This document shows, in pieces, positions 12,601-22,021 of a stretch of DNA of 64,000 bases; position 1 is the first letter of the stretch; each line of letters begins with the position of its first letter. The DNA comes from Eutreptiella sp. 'Long Island Sound 2002'. Its lineage: Eukaryota; Euglenozoa; Euglenophyceae; Eutreptiales; Eutreptiaceae. Under the pieces are notes generated by a model. The model had not been told where the DNA came from and did no database searches. It was given only the letters and a program-made list of their open reading frames with translations. The stretch lies in the NCBI GenBank assembly GCA_964036045.1, contig OZ038382.1, forward strand, positions 104,380,007 to 104,444,006, given 5' to 3'. Position numbers and translations under genes: made by a program.

Positions 12601-15600
12601 GCAGTGAATAAGAATCATTACGCTTGCACACAGACAGATGACACACATAAGGCCTAGCAGGTCATGAGGAGATCAAGGCAAAGCAGGCATGAGGGTGAAG
12701 AAGGGTGAACAGCATGAAATATGCACAACAAGCTCAAGGCTAACATGCTAACAATGACACCAAATGGTGCCTAGATGTCCCGAAGAACATAGAGCATTAA
12801 ACATTGGGAATGGTTCACAAAGGGCAAACGGCCGATCCGTCACCATGACATCTGGGAAGTTGTATATGCCATGCTTTCCATGAGTCAAGGCCATTGTAGG
12901 TGACGCATGTATATGGGCACAACTTGGTGCTGTATAACAAGGAGGCCAACAAGTTGGTCAATGTATCCATAAAATGAGCCGGTGCTGTCGGTCACCGGAG
13001 GAACGATAGGGGAAGGAAAGCAGGCGTAAAGTGGTGAGGGGACATGGGGTGAAGAGACAAGTGGTGGTGCGAATAATGGATAGCGGCAAGGAGTACAATG
13101 TGATGTGAGTCAAAGATAGACGCAAGAGGAGGCAGCAAGGGCCGCTTGAATTACCTAACCCATGACCTGATTAGAGGGCATGAGTAGGGCATAGATGCAG
13201 GTAGGCAGAGGCGGTATTGTATCTTACTCACAAGCAACGCTTTGTACCTAGGTTTGAGGGCCCCAATGGAAAGAGCCCTAGCAACAGCAAGTGTGACGCG
13301 GGGTCGAGGAGGTGGCGGGGTCATAGAATGAGCGACCCGCAGAAGAAAGAGGCTAAGAGGCAGCAGCAGGACCTCATCAACAAGTGCACCTGTAGGGAGG
13401 TGCACGCTAGCTGGAGCGTCTGTTATAGAACCTAGACGATGAATCCAAAAGTGAAACAAACCAAGCGGTTGCCAAATGCAGTGACAAGGGTGCATCAACG
13501 GCATCAGCGGCATCAAATAGGGCATAAGGTCATCACCAAAGAGCAAGAGACACACATGCAGTGATCTTTGCAAATCACGGAGTCCCCAGATGCTGAGCAA
13601 GGGCTGCATGTGGGAATGACAACATAGAAGATTCTTGGGTGCCAAGGGGGACTATGCGCCTTTGCTGAATGGGGCTGCCGGGAATGGTGGCAGAGTTTCA
13701 TGCGCCGCTGCCCAGGGGAGAAAATGTACATAGGCCGCCTCACCCAAACAGCCTCACACCCCGATGACGATTGTGCATATGCTTGATCTGCATCGAGAGA
13801 TGCTTGGACAAGCAAGCAAAAGAACCGTTGCGGGCGAGAACAGATTGCGTGAGAGAAAAAAACCCCATGTGGGGGTAATTGGCACACTCAGGCACACGCA
13901 TACACAAGCTTAATCCCCCGTCCTCTTTTCTTAGGGGTCAAATTGCAGGCACAACTGTGCAATATGATGACCTAGTAGTGGACTGCACTCGCGCCACACC
14001 CACTTCCAGCTCCACCCCTTCGTCCTCTCCAACCCCATCCCCCACTCGCTCCGCAACACCCTCGTGCACAACAACCCCTACTACATCAGCCACCGCCTCC
14101 ACCACTGCAACGATCCTTCCCACCACCACCTACACTAGCACCACAACCCGCACGTGCACCACTTCTGCCTCCGTGACTGGCACCCCGACCTCCACACGCA
14201 CTGGTGCCGGCACTGTGACCGCCACCTTAAGCTGCACACGCACTTCGACCCCGTCCCTCACTTCGACCCCGTCCTCCACTTGGACCGGGTCCCCCACCTC
14301 CACCTTGTCCCCCACATCCACACTCAGCCCCTCTTCCACTGCCACGCTGGTCCCAACCTTCAGCCTCCCCCGCCGCAGCCCCTCTGCCACCCCTTCTTCG
14401 ACCTCCACCCTAACCTCCTTGAGAGCCCCGCCCTCCCCCTCACCAGCCCCAGGCCCGACACCCCCACCCACCCCCTCCCCCTCAAGCGGCACGCAGCAAC
14501 TGCCCCCAAACTTCGGAAGCCAGTCGTTCTGCGGAGGCACGTCTTTGGGGTCACAGACGCTGCAGGTGTCGACCGCCGGGCATTCCGGGAGTGCGCTGAA
14601 TTGTGACTGCCCCACGAAGTGCATCATCCAGAGGAACAACACCGGCAGTACTGCAGTGGACGTGTCGGTTGGCGATTACCAGGTACAAGTGAACCAGGGG
14701 CCACGTGTAGAGGGGCAAATTGCGAAGAAACAACAAGAGAAAGACTCGGCTACTTACGATTTGCGTAGGAGTTGTAGGCACGTGTGTGGCCATGTCACAT
14801 CTGTTGCTGTTTGCTTGTTGCCCACACCCCTCCCTGTCCAAACTCACATCCCTGTTTGGAATCATGGCATTGACGATGCCTTTCTCCGTTGACCTGGACA
14901 AGTTGCAGTTATCATCACATCCTCTTGCTTCTTCAAGGGAGTCGGAATATGATTTGAATGGAGCATGAGTGCTCACCAACCTGCTGTATGATTGCAGCCT
15001 GGCTTGAATTCGGGCCCAGTGGGGAGACTGCCCCTTTCTCCTTCTGTGGCAACCCTCCACATACCCACTCACCTCCGTGGCAAGTGCCGCGGCGATGTGC
15101 AAGGGGGCACTGTGGTATCAGCCCCCCCCCCCCCCCTCCCTGAATAGTAGTCGCCGTTGAACATCCATCAGGGGGGAATGAGGGGGCCGTTGTCTAAAAT
15201 TTTCAGTCTTTAACCGGAAGGGTTGACCTTGAGAGTCTCTTGTGTTTGCGCTGCCTGTGCACGCCAGTGGTATTGGTGCTTGTGCTGCAAATACATCCGT
15301 CCTTTCTGCCGAAGGGCGACTTTTTTTTTTGAGGGGCGGGGGCTCTGCAAGCCCACCAGCTCTAGTGGCATTATCTTCCTCTTGATAACGGATGCAGTCT
15401 TTTGGGGTCCCTAAGATCTGCGACAGCTGAGGCCAATTAAGGTCTGGTACCCCACCCCATTCCCTTTCATCTTCCTCAAAAGATTTTGCGCGGCCTAAGC
15501 GCGGTCTGCACGTGGTGCAGCAACCGCCTTGGACAAGCTTTGTCTACAACGGACCCAAGGGTGCTATCAAACCGGTTCTGGTTGCCCGGTGATGGAGTAG

Positions 15601-18600
15601 TGAGGCCTGTGCGTAGGGCCATGTTTGGGGGTGCACACGTTTCTACGGATTATGCAGAGTGCTTCGTTTTTCGCTCTTCAGTGATGGATGTTGATACCAT
15701 TGACCTGTACCCCCCCACCCACAGTGCCCCTGTCTGTGGCCAACACTCAGAGCACGGGGGGGGGGGGGGGGATCGGACCGTCGGTTCCCAGACGTGCACC
15801 CCCCCCCCCTCCCTCCGGCCTTTGGCCCCACTCAGTCGCTCAGGGCGTGTTTTTTGGCGTCTTTTTGTTGATGGTGACCGACCACAAGAACGTCCTTGAC
15901 ACATGTTGCTGGCCCGGCACTGCGGTGCCTGCCTCCCCTTGATACCGTGCTGGTGATGCAGCCGTAGTTCTCCCTCCGCTGCTCTGGGGACCGCGAGACA
16001 CGGGTTTGCCTCTGACTCCGATTCTCCCCGAGACACGGGGCACATGTGCAATGCACAGCCCCTTGGACCACAGTTGGCTGTGTGCGATTCCCTTACATCC
16101 CCTGAGGGAACATGGCCTAAGTGACCCCCCACCACCCCCCCTCACCACCATCCGAAGGGATGTTTACGGGCAAGGGCGGCGGCACACGGCATGGACATTT
16201 CTGGGGGGCTGAAGGAGGGGCTGGTGAGCGGGACAGCCACTGCCTTCTCCTCAGCCGCAGAAAGGGGCATCCATCTTCAGCCGCCCATTCTTCAACAGCC
16301 GCCTCCGCTCTGCACGTATGACAGAGGACACAGACATGGTAGGGCATGGGGAGGGGGCGAGCAGGGATAATGTAGCTTGTCGCATGGCTCACTCGGCTGC
16401 TCAACGCAGTGTGGGGGTGTTGTGGGTTGCCGAGTGAGGTTTTCTCGGCAACTAGTTCTTTCTTTCGCCCATCATTCCCCGACCCCACAAGCGCCATGGA
16501 TGTTCTCTTTTTGGGCGGGTCTTGGCGCTTTGTCCGAAAAATATTTCCCATTGTCCAGGGAGTGCATGCGCTGTCACATTTCTGTGTCAAATGGCTGGTG
16601 CGTCTGAAATCTCTGCTCGCTGCCCAACTGTTCTTGCTCTTGCCCCGGCAGTGACGGGAGGAAGAGCCCGTGGATTTGAAAAGGCAAATTTGTGCACAAC
16701 CTGGGAAACGCTGTTATTGCAAAGCCCACGTGGTTTACATGACGCTTGGCAAGCTCGCTGCACCTGCAGCCCCGCCTCCTCATGGCCGGTTTTCCAAATC
16801 CCTTCTTTGTTAAAGAAGTGATTTGGAAAACGAACTTGATGAACGATGCATCCGGCTCTGGATTGTGAAGTTGGATGATGCGGGGCATTATTGCATGTGT
16901 AGGCTGCCCACTGTGTGCTGGGTCTGAGTCGTGTAGCCTTTGCACCAATGCCCCAAGGGGATAGACAGTTGTTGGTTTGAACAGCCCGGCTCTTACCACT
17001 TCTGAAGGGGACAAACGACTCCGATCAATGACAGCAGGCCACGCAAGCACCCACTACACAGTGGGGCGGGGCTGGACACCCGTTGTACTGCGCAGTACCC
17101 AACCAGCATCTGTGGAACCGCCCGCCCTCTGCCTCACCCAGGAAACATGCACCACCAGGCGGAAGAACAGTGTGGGGAGGCCCTTGACTCGCTGCTGACT
17201 GGAACTCACTTACAGTCAATGCACAGGCTTTCACATTCTGCATGATAGGCCCCCGACAATCGACAAGTCACAGCGTTGTATCGAAAAATGCACGCGTCTT
17301 GCTGTCCAAAGCACATGTCTGACTCAAAATGCAACTGCGGCACACAATGACAGAATTTGACAGCCACGGTATTTTCCCTGCAACATGACCAGACACGTGT
17401 TTAGGAACACGAACACTAGGCAGGTGTCTGTACCCATGTGGCCGGCCAAGGCAAATACCTCACATAGAGCTACAGTCCCAGCAGAATTTACCAAAGGCAA
17501 ATATTACCCAAAAAAATATTACCCAAAAAAAGATAAACCAAAAATTGAGGTTGTTTTGGTAATTGTGGTTTCCCCCCAATTCCTGGGCCCCAAGACGTTG
17601 ACCATTTGTTCTACTGCAGGCCTGTGTTTCTTTTTCAGTGTGCTTTTGTCATGGATGGGCATGTTGTTCCAACGGTGGTGGTGGATGCGTACCGGGCGAG
17701 GCCTACTTTGTCAGCTCCCCGGCACAATTGGAGAGATGAGTACATCAACACAATTACTGATTGGGCAAGGCAACGTGTTGTAGCTGGGGCTCTGCAGTGA
17801 CATCACAAGGGTGATGAGAGGGAGCACAAGTTGGGGTACCACACGGTTTATGGGTGGCTGAAGTATTTCCAAAGAAATGGTGATTATTTTCACACCCAAA
17901 AACAAGGTCGCAAAAGGATTGTGTCTGGATAATGCCCCCTTTGCTATGATACCAAAATATTGCCCCAAAAAAATTAACCAAAAAATTGGCGCCGTTGGCT
18001 AATTTTGACCTTTGGTAATTTCTGCTGGGACTGTATGCACACCACAACAGGGAGAGGGCAGTTAGAGGTATGGGGTTTGCTCCCGGGCAATGCGCCTTCA
18101 TCCCCCCCCCCCCCAGCCTCCTCTCCTGGGCCCTGCTTGTCCCGACCCGAGACTGGGAGGGGAAGCGGAATGGTGATTCCGGGTGCCTTTGCGCAGATCT
18201 ACTCGCCAAGGCACGTGTTCGAGGGGCTGACGGTCAGGGTGACCTCCGCCTTCAACATCACCGTCTGGGACTCCATCATCGACCTGGACACCCTCTCGAG
18301 CATCACCCTGAGCTCCGGCAGCTCCTACACAGCCTCCAGCGCGGTCACATACCAAGGCACTGGGACCTTCAGGGCTGAGAAGGTGATGTGATCGCATTGC
18401 AGGGCAATTTTGGGTGCATACCCCCTCCCTCTCCCCCCCTCCAGACCCCCAAACCTACGCCAATGGGGACGAGCACACTTTTCCGGATGTCCCTTTCTTA
18501 CTGCTCGTTGGGTGCCTTCGCGGGTTTATAGTGTGTTCACCAGAATGCCCCATATTTTGTTTTCACTGACGAAGGTGAAACGGGGTTTAGACCCTCCACC

Positions 18601-18823
18601 CACCCACTTGTGTGTTCCAAACGCTCAGAAATTTGTTACAAGATTCGTAAACAAAAGGGCAAAAAAGAATTACGACCCCTCGCCCCCCCCCTCCCCCGCC
18701 GCCGCTGCTGTCGGTGCCCCGAATTGAGCGGCACCCCCCCCCCTTTAGTGGGTGTGGTCGACCCCGTTGCCCGGCAACGTGGGCAATGTGACGGCGTTTG
18801 ACTGCCACCTGTCACCTGCATAG
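610..18823 (+). CDS. Secreted/surface multidomain protein: EGF-like, jelly-roll-like module, mucin-like linker (spliced, 5' incomplete)
   Basis: I infer seven exons with GT-AG introns in compatible phase: 610-1028, 1245-1428, 4193-4511, 10684-10797, 13935-14682, 18197-18382 and 18749-18823 (stop TAG). Exon 1 encodes a beta-rich, Thr-rich segment. Exon 2 encodes a Cys-rich EGF-like module with the pattern C-x10-C-x5-C-x8-C-x1-C-x8-C. Exons 3, 4 and the start of 5 encode about 160 residues resembling a concanavalin-A/laminin-G-like jelly roll; the split Trp codon across the exon 3/4 junction (ADTW/YTIRM) is restored exactly. Exon 5 continues with about 170 residues of Ser/Thr/Pro-rich mucin-like linker, then Cys-containing sequence. 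Exons 6 and 7 add a beta-rich C-terminus. A cell-surface adhesive or matrix protein is an inference; I recognise no specific ortholog. The frames contain no internal stop, and about 20 Gln codons are all CAA or CAG. The last exon is the least certain. Confidence 0.72.
2380..3200. repeat. Degenerate GGGCAGCAG/GTGCTGTG minisatellite in intron 2
   Basis: The motif is a variable repeat of GTGCTGTGCTCCAGGGCAG followed by TAGCAGG-like sequence, with units of roughly 30-35 bases that drift in length. The array keeps both strands open in several frames (one minus-strand frame runs 425 codons), but the repetitive composition and intronic position argue against coding. It ends near 3,200 and is followed by mixed sequence up to the CCGCCAA array. 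Confidence 0.7.
3478..3715. repeat. CCGCCAA heptamer tandem repeat in intron 2
   Basis: The stretch consists of repeated CCGCCAA / CCGCCAACCG units with occasional insertions such as CGACCAA and CACTAA. It lies inside intron 2 of the surface-protein gene (1,429-4,192). The open frames across it on both strands are a consequence of the 7-base period and GC-rich units. It is followed at 3,727 by a short segment similar to sequence bordering the pogo element at 32 kb. Confidence 0.85.
5065..5244 (+). CDS. Small zinc-finger-like ORF, probably a repeat remnant
   Basis: The short frame from the ATG near 5,065 has an acidic N-terminal half followed by WCCACQK, then two spaced histidines in RHITRPSHIKRMK. 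The C-x2-C...H...H layout resembles a BED/U1-type finger, as found at the N-terminus of some hAT-like transposases. T-rich TTTTTTGCG tracts flank it on both sides (4,940-5,010 and 5,605-5,645), which suggests it sits inside a degenerate mobile element. No transposase catalytic domain follows. It lies within intron 3 of the surface-protein gene. Confidence 0.3.
   Translation: MDKFITCPVVAEEDEHEEVHGDSMWCCACQKLVCHKKICTADRHITRPSHIKRMKDLFV
7240..7370. repeat. Interstitial telomere-like CCCTAA tract
   Basis: A run of CCCTAA units (about four perfect copies near 7,305-7,330) is flanked by degenerate CCCTAC and CCCTAG variants. It is an interstitial telomere-type sequence in the middle of intron 3 of the surface-protein gene. 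The unit matches TTAGGG rather than the TTTAGGG plant type, but the degenerate flanks leave the original unit uncertain. Confidence 0.75.
9055..10671. mobile_element. TIR element, 1.6 kb, with probable 8-bp target duplication TATATCAT
   Basis: Both ends carry the inverted core GGGGAAAATTGGCTTGCGCGGGG, at about 9,059-9,081 and inverted at about 10,640-10,665. Each core continues into a long G (or C) run. TATATCAT occurs immediately outside each end (9,047-9,054 and 10,672-10,679). Inside the left end is a perfect 14-bp hairpin, GTCACGGGAGCCCC at 9,092-9,105 pairing with 9,135-9,148; a degenerate version lies near the right end (10,580-10,630). The 8-bp duplication would suit hAT-type or related elements. 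The termini are not perfectly symmetrical, so the superfamily is open. The only substantial ORF is the one at 9,593. Confidence 0.75.
9593..10483 (+). CDS. Unknown protein with three tandem PIP-box-like repeats, carried by TIR element
   Basis: This is a 296-residue intact frame starting at ATG 9,593, inside the 9,055-10,671 TIR element. I do not recognise the N-terminal 140 residues. From about residue 165 the protein has three spaced repeats: ATITDFFSPASQSS, SIKNFFTPSCQSS and SLMEQFGALSQS, separated by Ser/Thr/Pro-rich linkers containing TSAPRP. The first two resemble PCNA-interacting (PIP) boxes, hydrophobic-x-x-Phe-Phe, but lack the leading Gln. The single long ORF and the TIRs suggest the protein belongs to the element. 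Binding to a sliding clamp is an inference from motif shape alone. No DDE catalytic triad is visible, so the element may be non-autonomous. The frame ends with TAG. Confidence 0.5.
   Translation: MSSIIPLPFKCFPVPRNAYEEFWNSEHGPVFEMFSTTPLNGRNQIVQDRWKLTQRVAKHLVDNRCISAQFLDSLKTEVMDAQKKADCPRAVKQLVPVDHLSRDCPLVKAKRARVRSLPAPMCDVHWSTQCDILLQQIVEKQATFSSDSPEETHSQETPKTPARSKRATITDFFSPASQSSSTHSSSVPHTPTSAPRPHISIKNFFTPSCQSSDQSPTSSHPPTSAPRPCSLMEQFGALSQSPPSQRAPRVPPSAAPTIVPDSSDVSSLTSASQSSVAAGGQGGALHLLNFFLCYGM
10798..11652. other. Intron 4, first part; nothing supported
   Basis: This is the first part of the intron between the exon 4 donor (10,798) and exon 5 acceptor (13,934) of the surface-protein gene. Short frames on both strands show no motif. 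A (CA)n stretch occurs near 11,417. Confidence 0.5.
11653..12575. repeat. GC-rich minisatellite, 48-50 bp unit, about 19 copies
   Basis: The unit reads approximately GGTCTCGGTGGTCCCAAA, then a CGGAGGAGGCCCCC segment, then ACGCCCATGCGGCGGG. Successive GTGGTCCC landmarks at 11,661, 11,709, 11,758 and 11,808 give spacings of 48-50 bases. Because the unit is not a fixed multiple of three, several frames on both strands stay open, giving apparent Pro/Arg/Gly-rich proteins of up to 353 codons that I regard as artefacts. It lies in intron 4 of the surface-protein gene. Confidence 0.9.
12600..13934. other. Intron 4, last part; nothing supported
   Basis: This part is lower in GC than its surroundings, with no homopolymer runs until the acceptor (CCTCTTTTCTTAG) at 13,934. 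A minus-strand frame at 13,151-13,645 shows no domain I recognise. Confidence 0.45.
14683..17470. other. Intron 5; nothing supported
   Basis: The intron opens with a strong donor (CAG/GTACAAGT at 14,683). It contains C/G homopolymers near 15,120, 15,760 and 15,800 and many short frames. I could not identify an exon, RNA gene or TIR structure before the mariner-type MITE at 17,473. Confidence 0.45.
17473..18033. mobile_element. Mariner-type MITE with TA target duplication
   Basis: The ends are inverted repeats beginning CAGTCCCAGCAGAA, extending with mismatches through TTACCAAAGG for about 33 bases. TA flanks both ends (17,471-17,472 and 18,034-18,035). CAGT termini and a TA duplication are typical of Tc1/mariner elements. 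The 561-bp interior keeps a fragment (about 17,640-17,930) that translates as a helix-turn-helix-like segment with YHTVYGWLKYFQRNGDYF, interrupted by a TGA. This suggests a deletion derivative of a transposase-encoding element. It sits in intron 5 of the surface-protein gene. Confidence 0.8.
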
Positions 18824-19817
18824 GGGCTGTGAGTGGCTGATGCACTCGCTCAGACTCTAAGGGAGATGAGAAGGAAAACCAGTTCTCTGCAGGGCCATTC
18901 CATTGGCGCTGGACACCAATGCCCGCGTCAGGGCCATACTCCCCCCCCGCCTCTAGTGCACCGGGCACTTTGGGGAGTTGTCAGGAGGACTATTTCGCAG
19001 ATGGGCAATTGATGATCATGAGGGAAACACAGCATGAACTGCAGGACAACCTGATCTGCAGAGCCATGGCGTATTGTATGAATACATCCTGTGCCCTGCT
19101 GGTGCCCCAAAGTACCACCTCCTTGCGCTGCCCGAAATCACGGCACCATGATGCTGTCTCAGAGCACTGCATGCAGCTGCTGCCCCACAACACTACGCCG
19201 GTCTGCAGCCCCAGTCGTTGTTGGAAGGGGTTGAGTGGTAAGGAGGAGGTGTGCCACATCCCACAGAGACCTCCACCAATGGTCAAGTGGATGCCCGGAC
19301 GCCGGAACCACAGCATTCTGCCCGATTCCATCTGTTTCTCTTGGCTCCCCCCCCCCCATTCCCTCCATTTCCCGCAGTGTTTCCGCTGATTGCCCCCATG
19401 TCCCCTGCCGTGTTTTCCGAATTTCACATTTCCCTCCGAAGAGTCGGGAAGTTTACATGCCGGTCGGCGGGCACACAACCCCAACAAGATCGTCCTTCTT
19501 TTTCGCCATTGCCAAGACAATCTGGCGAACAATCTGAACCCCACTGACCCATGCACACCGCCTGCAGACCAGTTCACAATGCCAAGAGACGGGGGGAGGA
19601 AGCACAGGGAACGGAGGCAGGGTATGAGGGACCAGAAGTTCCCGATGCAGGCGGCTGCGATTGATGGACCTTTTGTGCAGTTGTGTAAGGCCAAGTGCTG
19701 GACTTCTAGTGATCATCAGGCCAAGCTGAGTGCAGGGGATGGGGCAAGTCCCTTACCTCCGGGGGATGGGGCAGGTCTGCAACCCATGGTTGCGCTGAGT
19801 GTGTTACCTTCGGGACC

Positions 19818-19818
<1 letters not shown>
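18824..19818. other. Unassigned, between surface-protein gene and Penelope element
   Basis: Frames on both strands up to 234 codons overlap without a recognisable motif. The stretch ends in a (GT)n microsatellite at the left edge of the Penelope-like element. Confidence 0.4.

Positions 19819-19895
<77 letters not shown>
19819..19895. repeat. (GT)n microsatellite at left edge of Penelope-like element
   Basis: About 38 uninterrupted GT dinucleotides directly abut the start of the terminal repeat (TAGCCACCC). A matching (GT)n tract lies just beyond the second terminal repeat (26,275-26,308), and a shorter one precedes it (about 25,661-25,670). The placement at each repeat junction suggests that insertion or tandem organisation of the element is tied to (GT)n/(CA)n DNA. 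Confidence 0.95.
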
Positions 19896-19898
<3 letters not shown>

Positions 19899-20500
19899 CC
19901 ACCCAGTTACGGGTGGCCTGCCAGGAAGTGATGACGAATTGGTCGCCAGCCAGCTGCTCTGCCTCAACACTGCTGCAGTGTGCTGACGTGGGCGCCGGCC
20001 CCGCGGATGTATAGTGACCTGCTGGTTCTTACGAACCACGTGTGTATCGCGGATAAGGCAGTCACTTTATATTCGCCGGGTCTGCCTGCAGCGACCCTGC
20101 CACAGCGAGGTGGACCTGGAAGGTTGGGGCCGTTATGCGTGGCCGTCATAGGCTGCTCGGACATTTTCTGCTTTGTGCTTCCAGTTTGAGTTAGTGTAAA
20201 ACAGGGATTCGGTATGCGTTGCGACAGGTATCCAAATTCGCTTCCTCCCTTCTCTTCAGTGACTTTGATACAGTGACCGCTTAACCTCCAAGGGTGCACG
20301 TGTGTCACGGTCGCTGAGCAGCGCAGGGCAGGGGGTGGGATCTGAGTCTCCCGCAGCACCTCTCTTTGCCTTGCACTGCAAAAAGGCGCCTACCCACATG
20401 GCAATGTCACACTCATTGTTTTTGCTGGCCTGACGAGCTGAAGCTGTCCAGTGCAGTGCCCTGTTTGCCTCCAGGGTTGTTGTGTTGGATCCATTGCATA
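19896..20500 (+). repeat. Left pseudo-LTR of Penelope-like element
   Basis: It is nearly identical to 25,671-26,274. It begins with TAGCCACCC, can form a GCCACCC/GGGTGGC hairpin and a GGTTC-TTAC-GAACC hairpin, and ends CCATTGCATA before GTGTGTGT. It contains TGATGACGAA at about 19,930, which loosely resembles part of a hammerhead core, but I see no complete CUGAUGA...GAAA arrangement. Confidence 0.9.
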
Positions 20501-20504
20501 GTGT

Positions 20505-21998
20505 GTGTTCTGCCGTGGACACGCATGTGATCGCTTGGCAGCTCTTTGGATACCCGCCTGTACCTGTCTACTCGCTGACGCCGTCCACTTCCCTTACTTG
20601 CTGCACTATCTCTGTGTGTCTTGCTTTGTTTTCTCCGTGACCTCTCCCCCTCAAATATGTTCTCGCTGTCATCAAGGGGGCCATCTGCATTACCAATGCC
20701 CCAATGCTCCGCCGGGTTCCATTGGTGTCAGAAGTGCCAGGGGGAAACCCCCATCTCAATGCTGGACATGCGAAGGGTCTGACAGAGATGCCTGGCATTA
20801 TGCAGATGAATGTCCTGTTGCTAAAGAGCGCTTGGCTACCAAAGTCTGTTTCCTCTGTGGAGATGCAAACCATTGGAAAATGGCGTGCCCGAGATACTGT
20901 GAAGAAAAACACACTCCCAAAAATCCACGTACCACCTACTTAAGCGCGGGGCCTTCAAAAGCCCCCCGTGTCTAGTGTCTCAGGTGTGGAGATGACAAAT
21001 ACACGACATCATCATCCTCTGCCACGGGTCCACCCATCCTATTCCCGGACAATGCCGACGACTTCACCAACATGTGCCTCTAGTGCGGAGTACTTGGCCA
21101 TGGACTCAAAGAGTGCATGCGGCGTGCCCCGGTTTTGGCTGAGGAAAATCTGACCGCCATTTCAGGCTTGCAGGACACTGTCTCTGCCCTCCAGAAGGCT
21201 GTCGAACCAATTTCCACGCTTCAGGCATCCATTCAATCGCTGGAAAAAGATATGCATGATCTCCAGGGCTGGCAGAAAAAGGCAGACATCGATCTCCTCT
21301 CACAAAAATTGCGCCTAACAGCTCTGGAAGAATGGAAATCTCAAGCAGCTCCAATTGTGTCTCAGGCAGTATCAACGTCCCGGTTTGAGGCATTTGTCGA
21401 CTCTCGGTTTAAGGAAGTAGAGGGCCCGGCCCACAGTGCACTACTACGGAAAACATTTGAAGATTATGTCCAAGGCTTGCAAAAGGATTCTCCCACACAG
21501 GAAGACGTTCGCATGGGCACTACAGGCCTTGGTTTCAAACGACCAGGGGAGGGCCCGGACAGCAATGCCTCACAAGATTCACCTACCGAAACAGCGAAGC
21601 GTAGAAACCTCAGCCGACAACGACAACAGGCCTCGGGTGCTGATGCATTTGCCGCTTTGTCTACCCCCAGTGGAAGCTCCAGCTCCAACTCAAATTCCCA
21701 TTCCGGTGTCAGCTCTACCGCGGTGTCTGGTCCTCTATGGTTACGCATCCAGCCTGCCAAAAAAGATCCCTGGAACACTGAAGCTCTGGATTTGCTATTC
21801 GCTGAGTGGTCTAGTGACATGGATATCTGGTTTCAAGCCTGGGTCGGCGATCACGGTCCAGATGAAATGGCGAACACTGCGAGGCAGCTTATCACGCAAA
21901 AGATGAGTCCAACAAAGCGGGATGGCATCACGGCAGTGCTCAGAGCCACTCGCACCCCGCCCCGCGTGTTTACCAACCTCCTGCCCCCGGACATGTAG
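20505..21998 (+). pseudogene. ORF1 of Penelope-like element: multi-CCHC zinc-knuckle, coiled-coil protein with in-frame TAGs
   Basis: One continuous frame shows zinc knuckles of the C-x2-C-x4-H-x4-C type: CSRCHQGGHLHYQC, CFLCGDANHWKMAC, and a third whose second spacer position is a TAG codon (21,081), reading CL-stop-CGVLGHGLKEC. A variant knuckle (CWTCEGSDRDAWHYADEC) lies between the first two. Another in-frame TAG is at 20,973. After the knuckles comes a heptad-like helical region (about 21,160-21,470), a Ser-rich linker and a C-terminal segment with WNTEALDLLFAEW. This resembles a gag-like nucleic-acid-binding, self-associating protein. The knuckle spacing across 21,081 shows that the TAG replaced an amino acid rather than ending the protein. 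Penelope-like elements usually lack such an ORF1, so the pairing is notable. Confidence 0.7.
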
Positions 21999-22021
21999 GG
22001 GGGGAGTGCAGATCCCCCGCA

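Noticed and set aside
18590-18660. Possible extra exon near 18.6 kb
   Set aside because: No acceptor/donor pair keeps phase with exons 6 and 7 of the surface-protein gene, whereas 18,382 to 18,749 joins directly in phase.
19799-20014. Cys/Val repeat ORFs over the (GT)n tract
   Set aside because: Pure dinucleotide repeat translation; the same holds for 26,230-26,524 and for the CA tracts near 60 kb.
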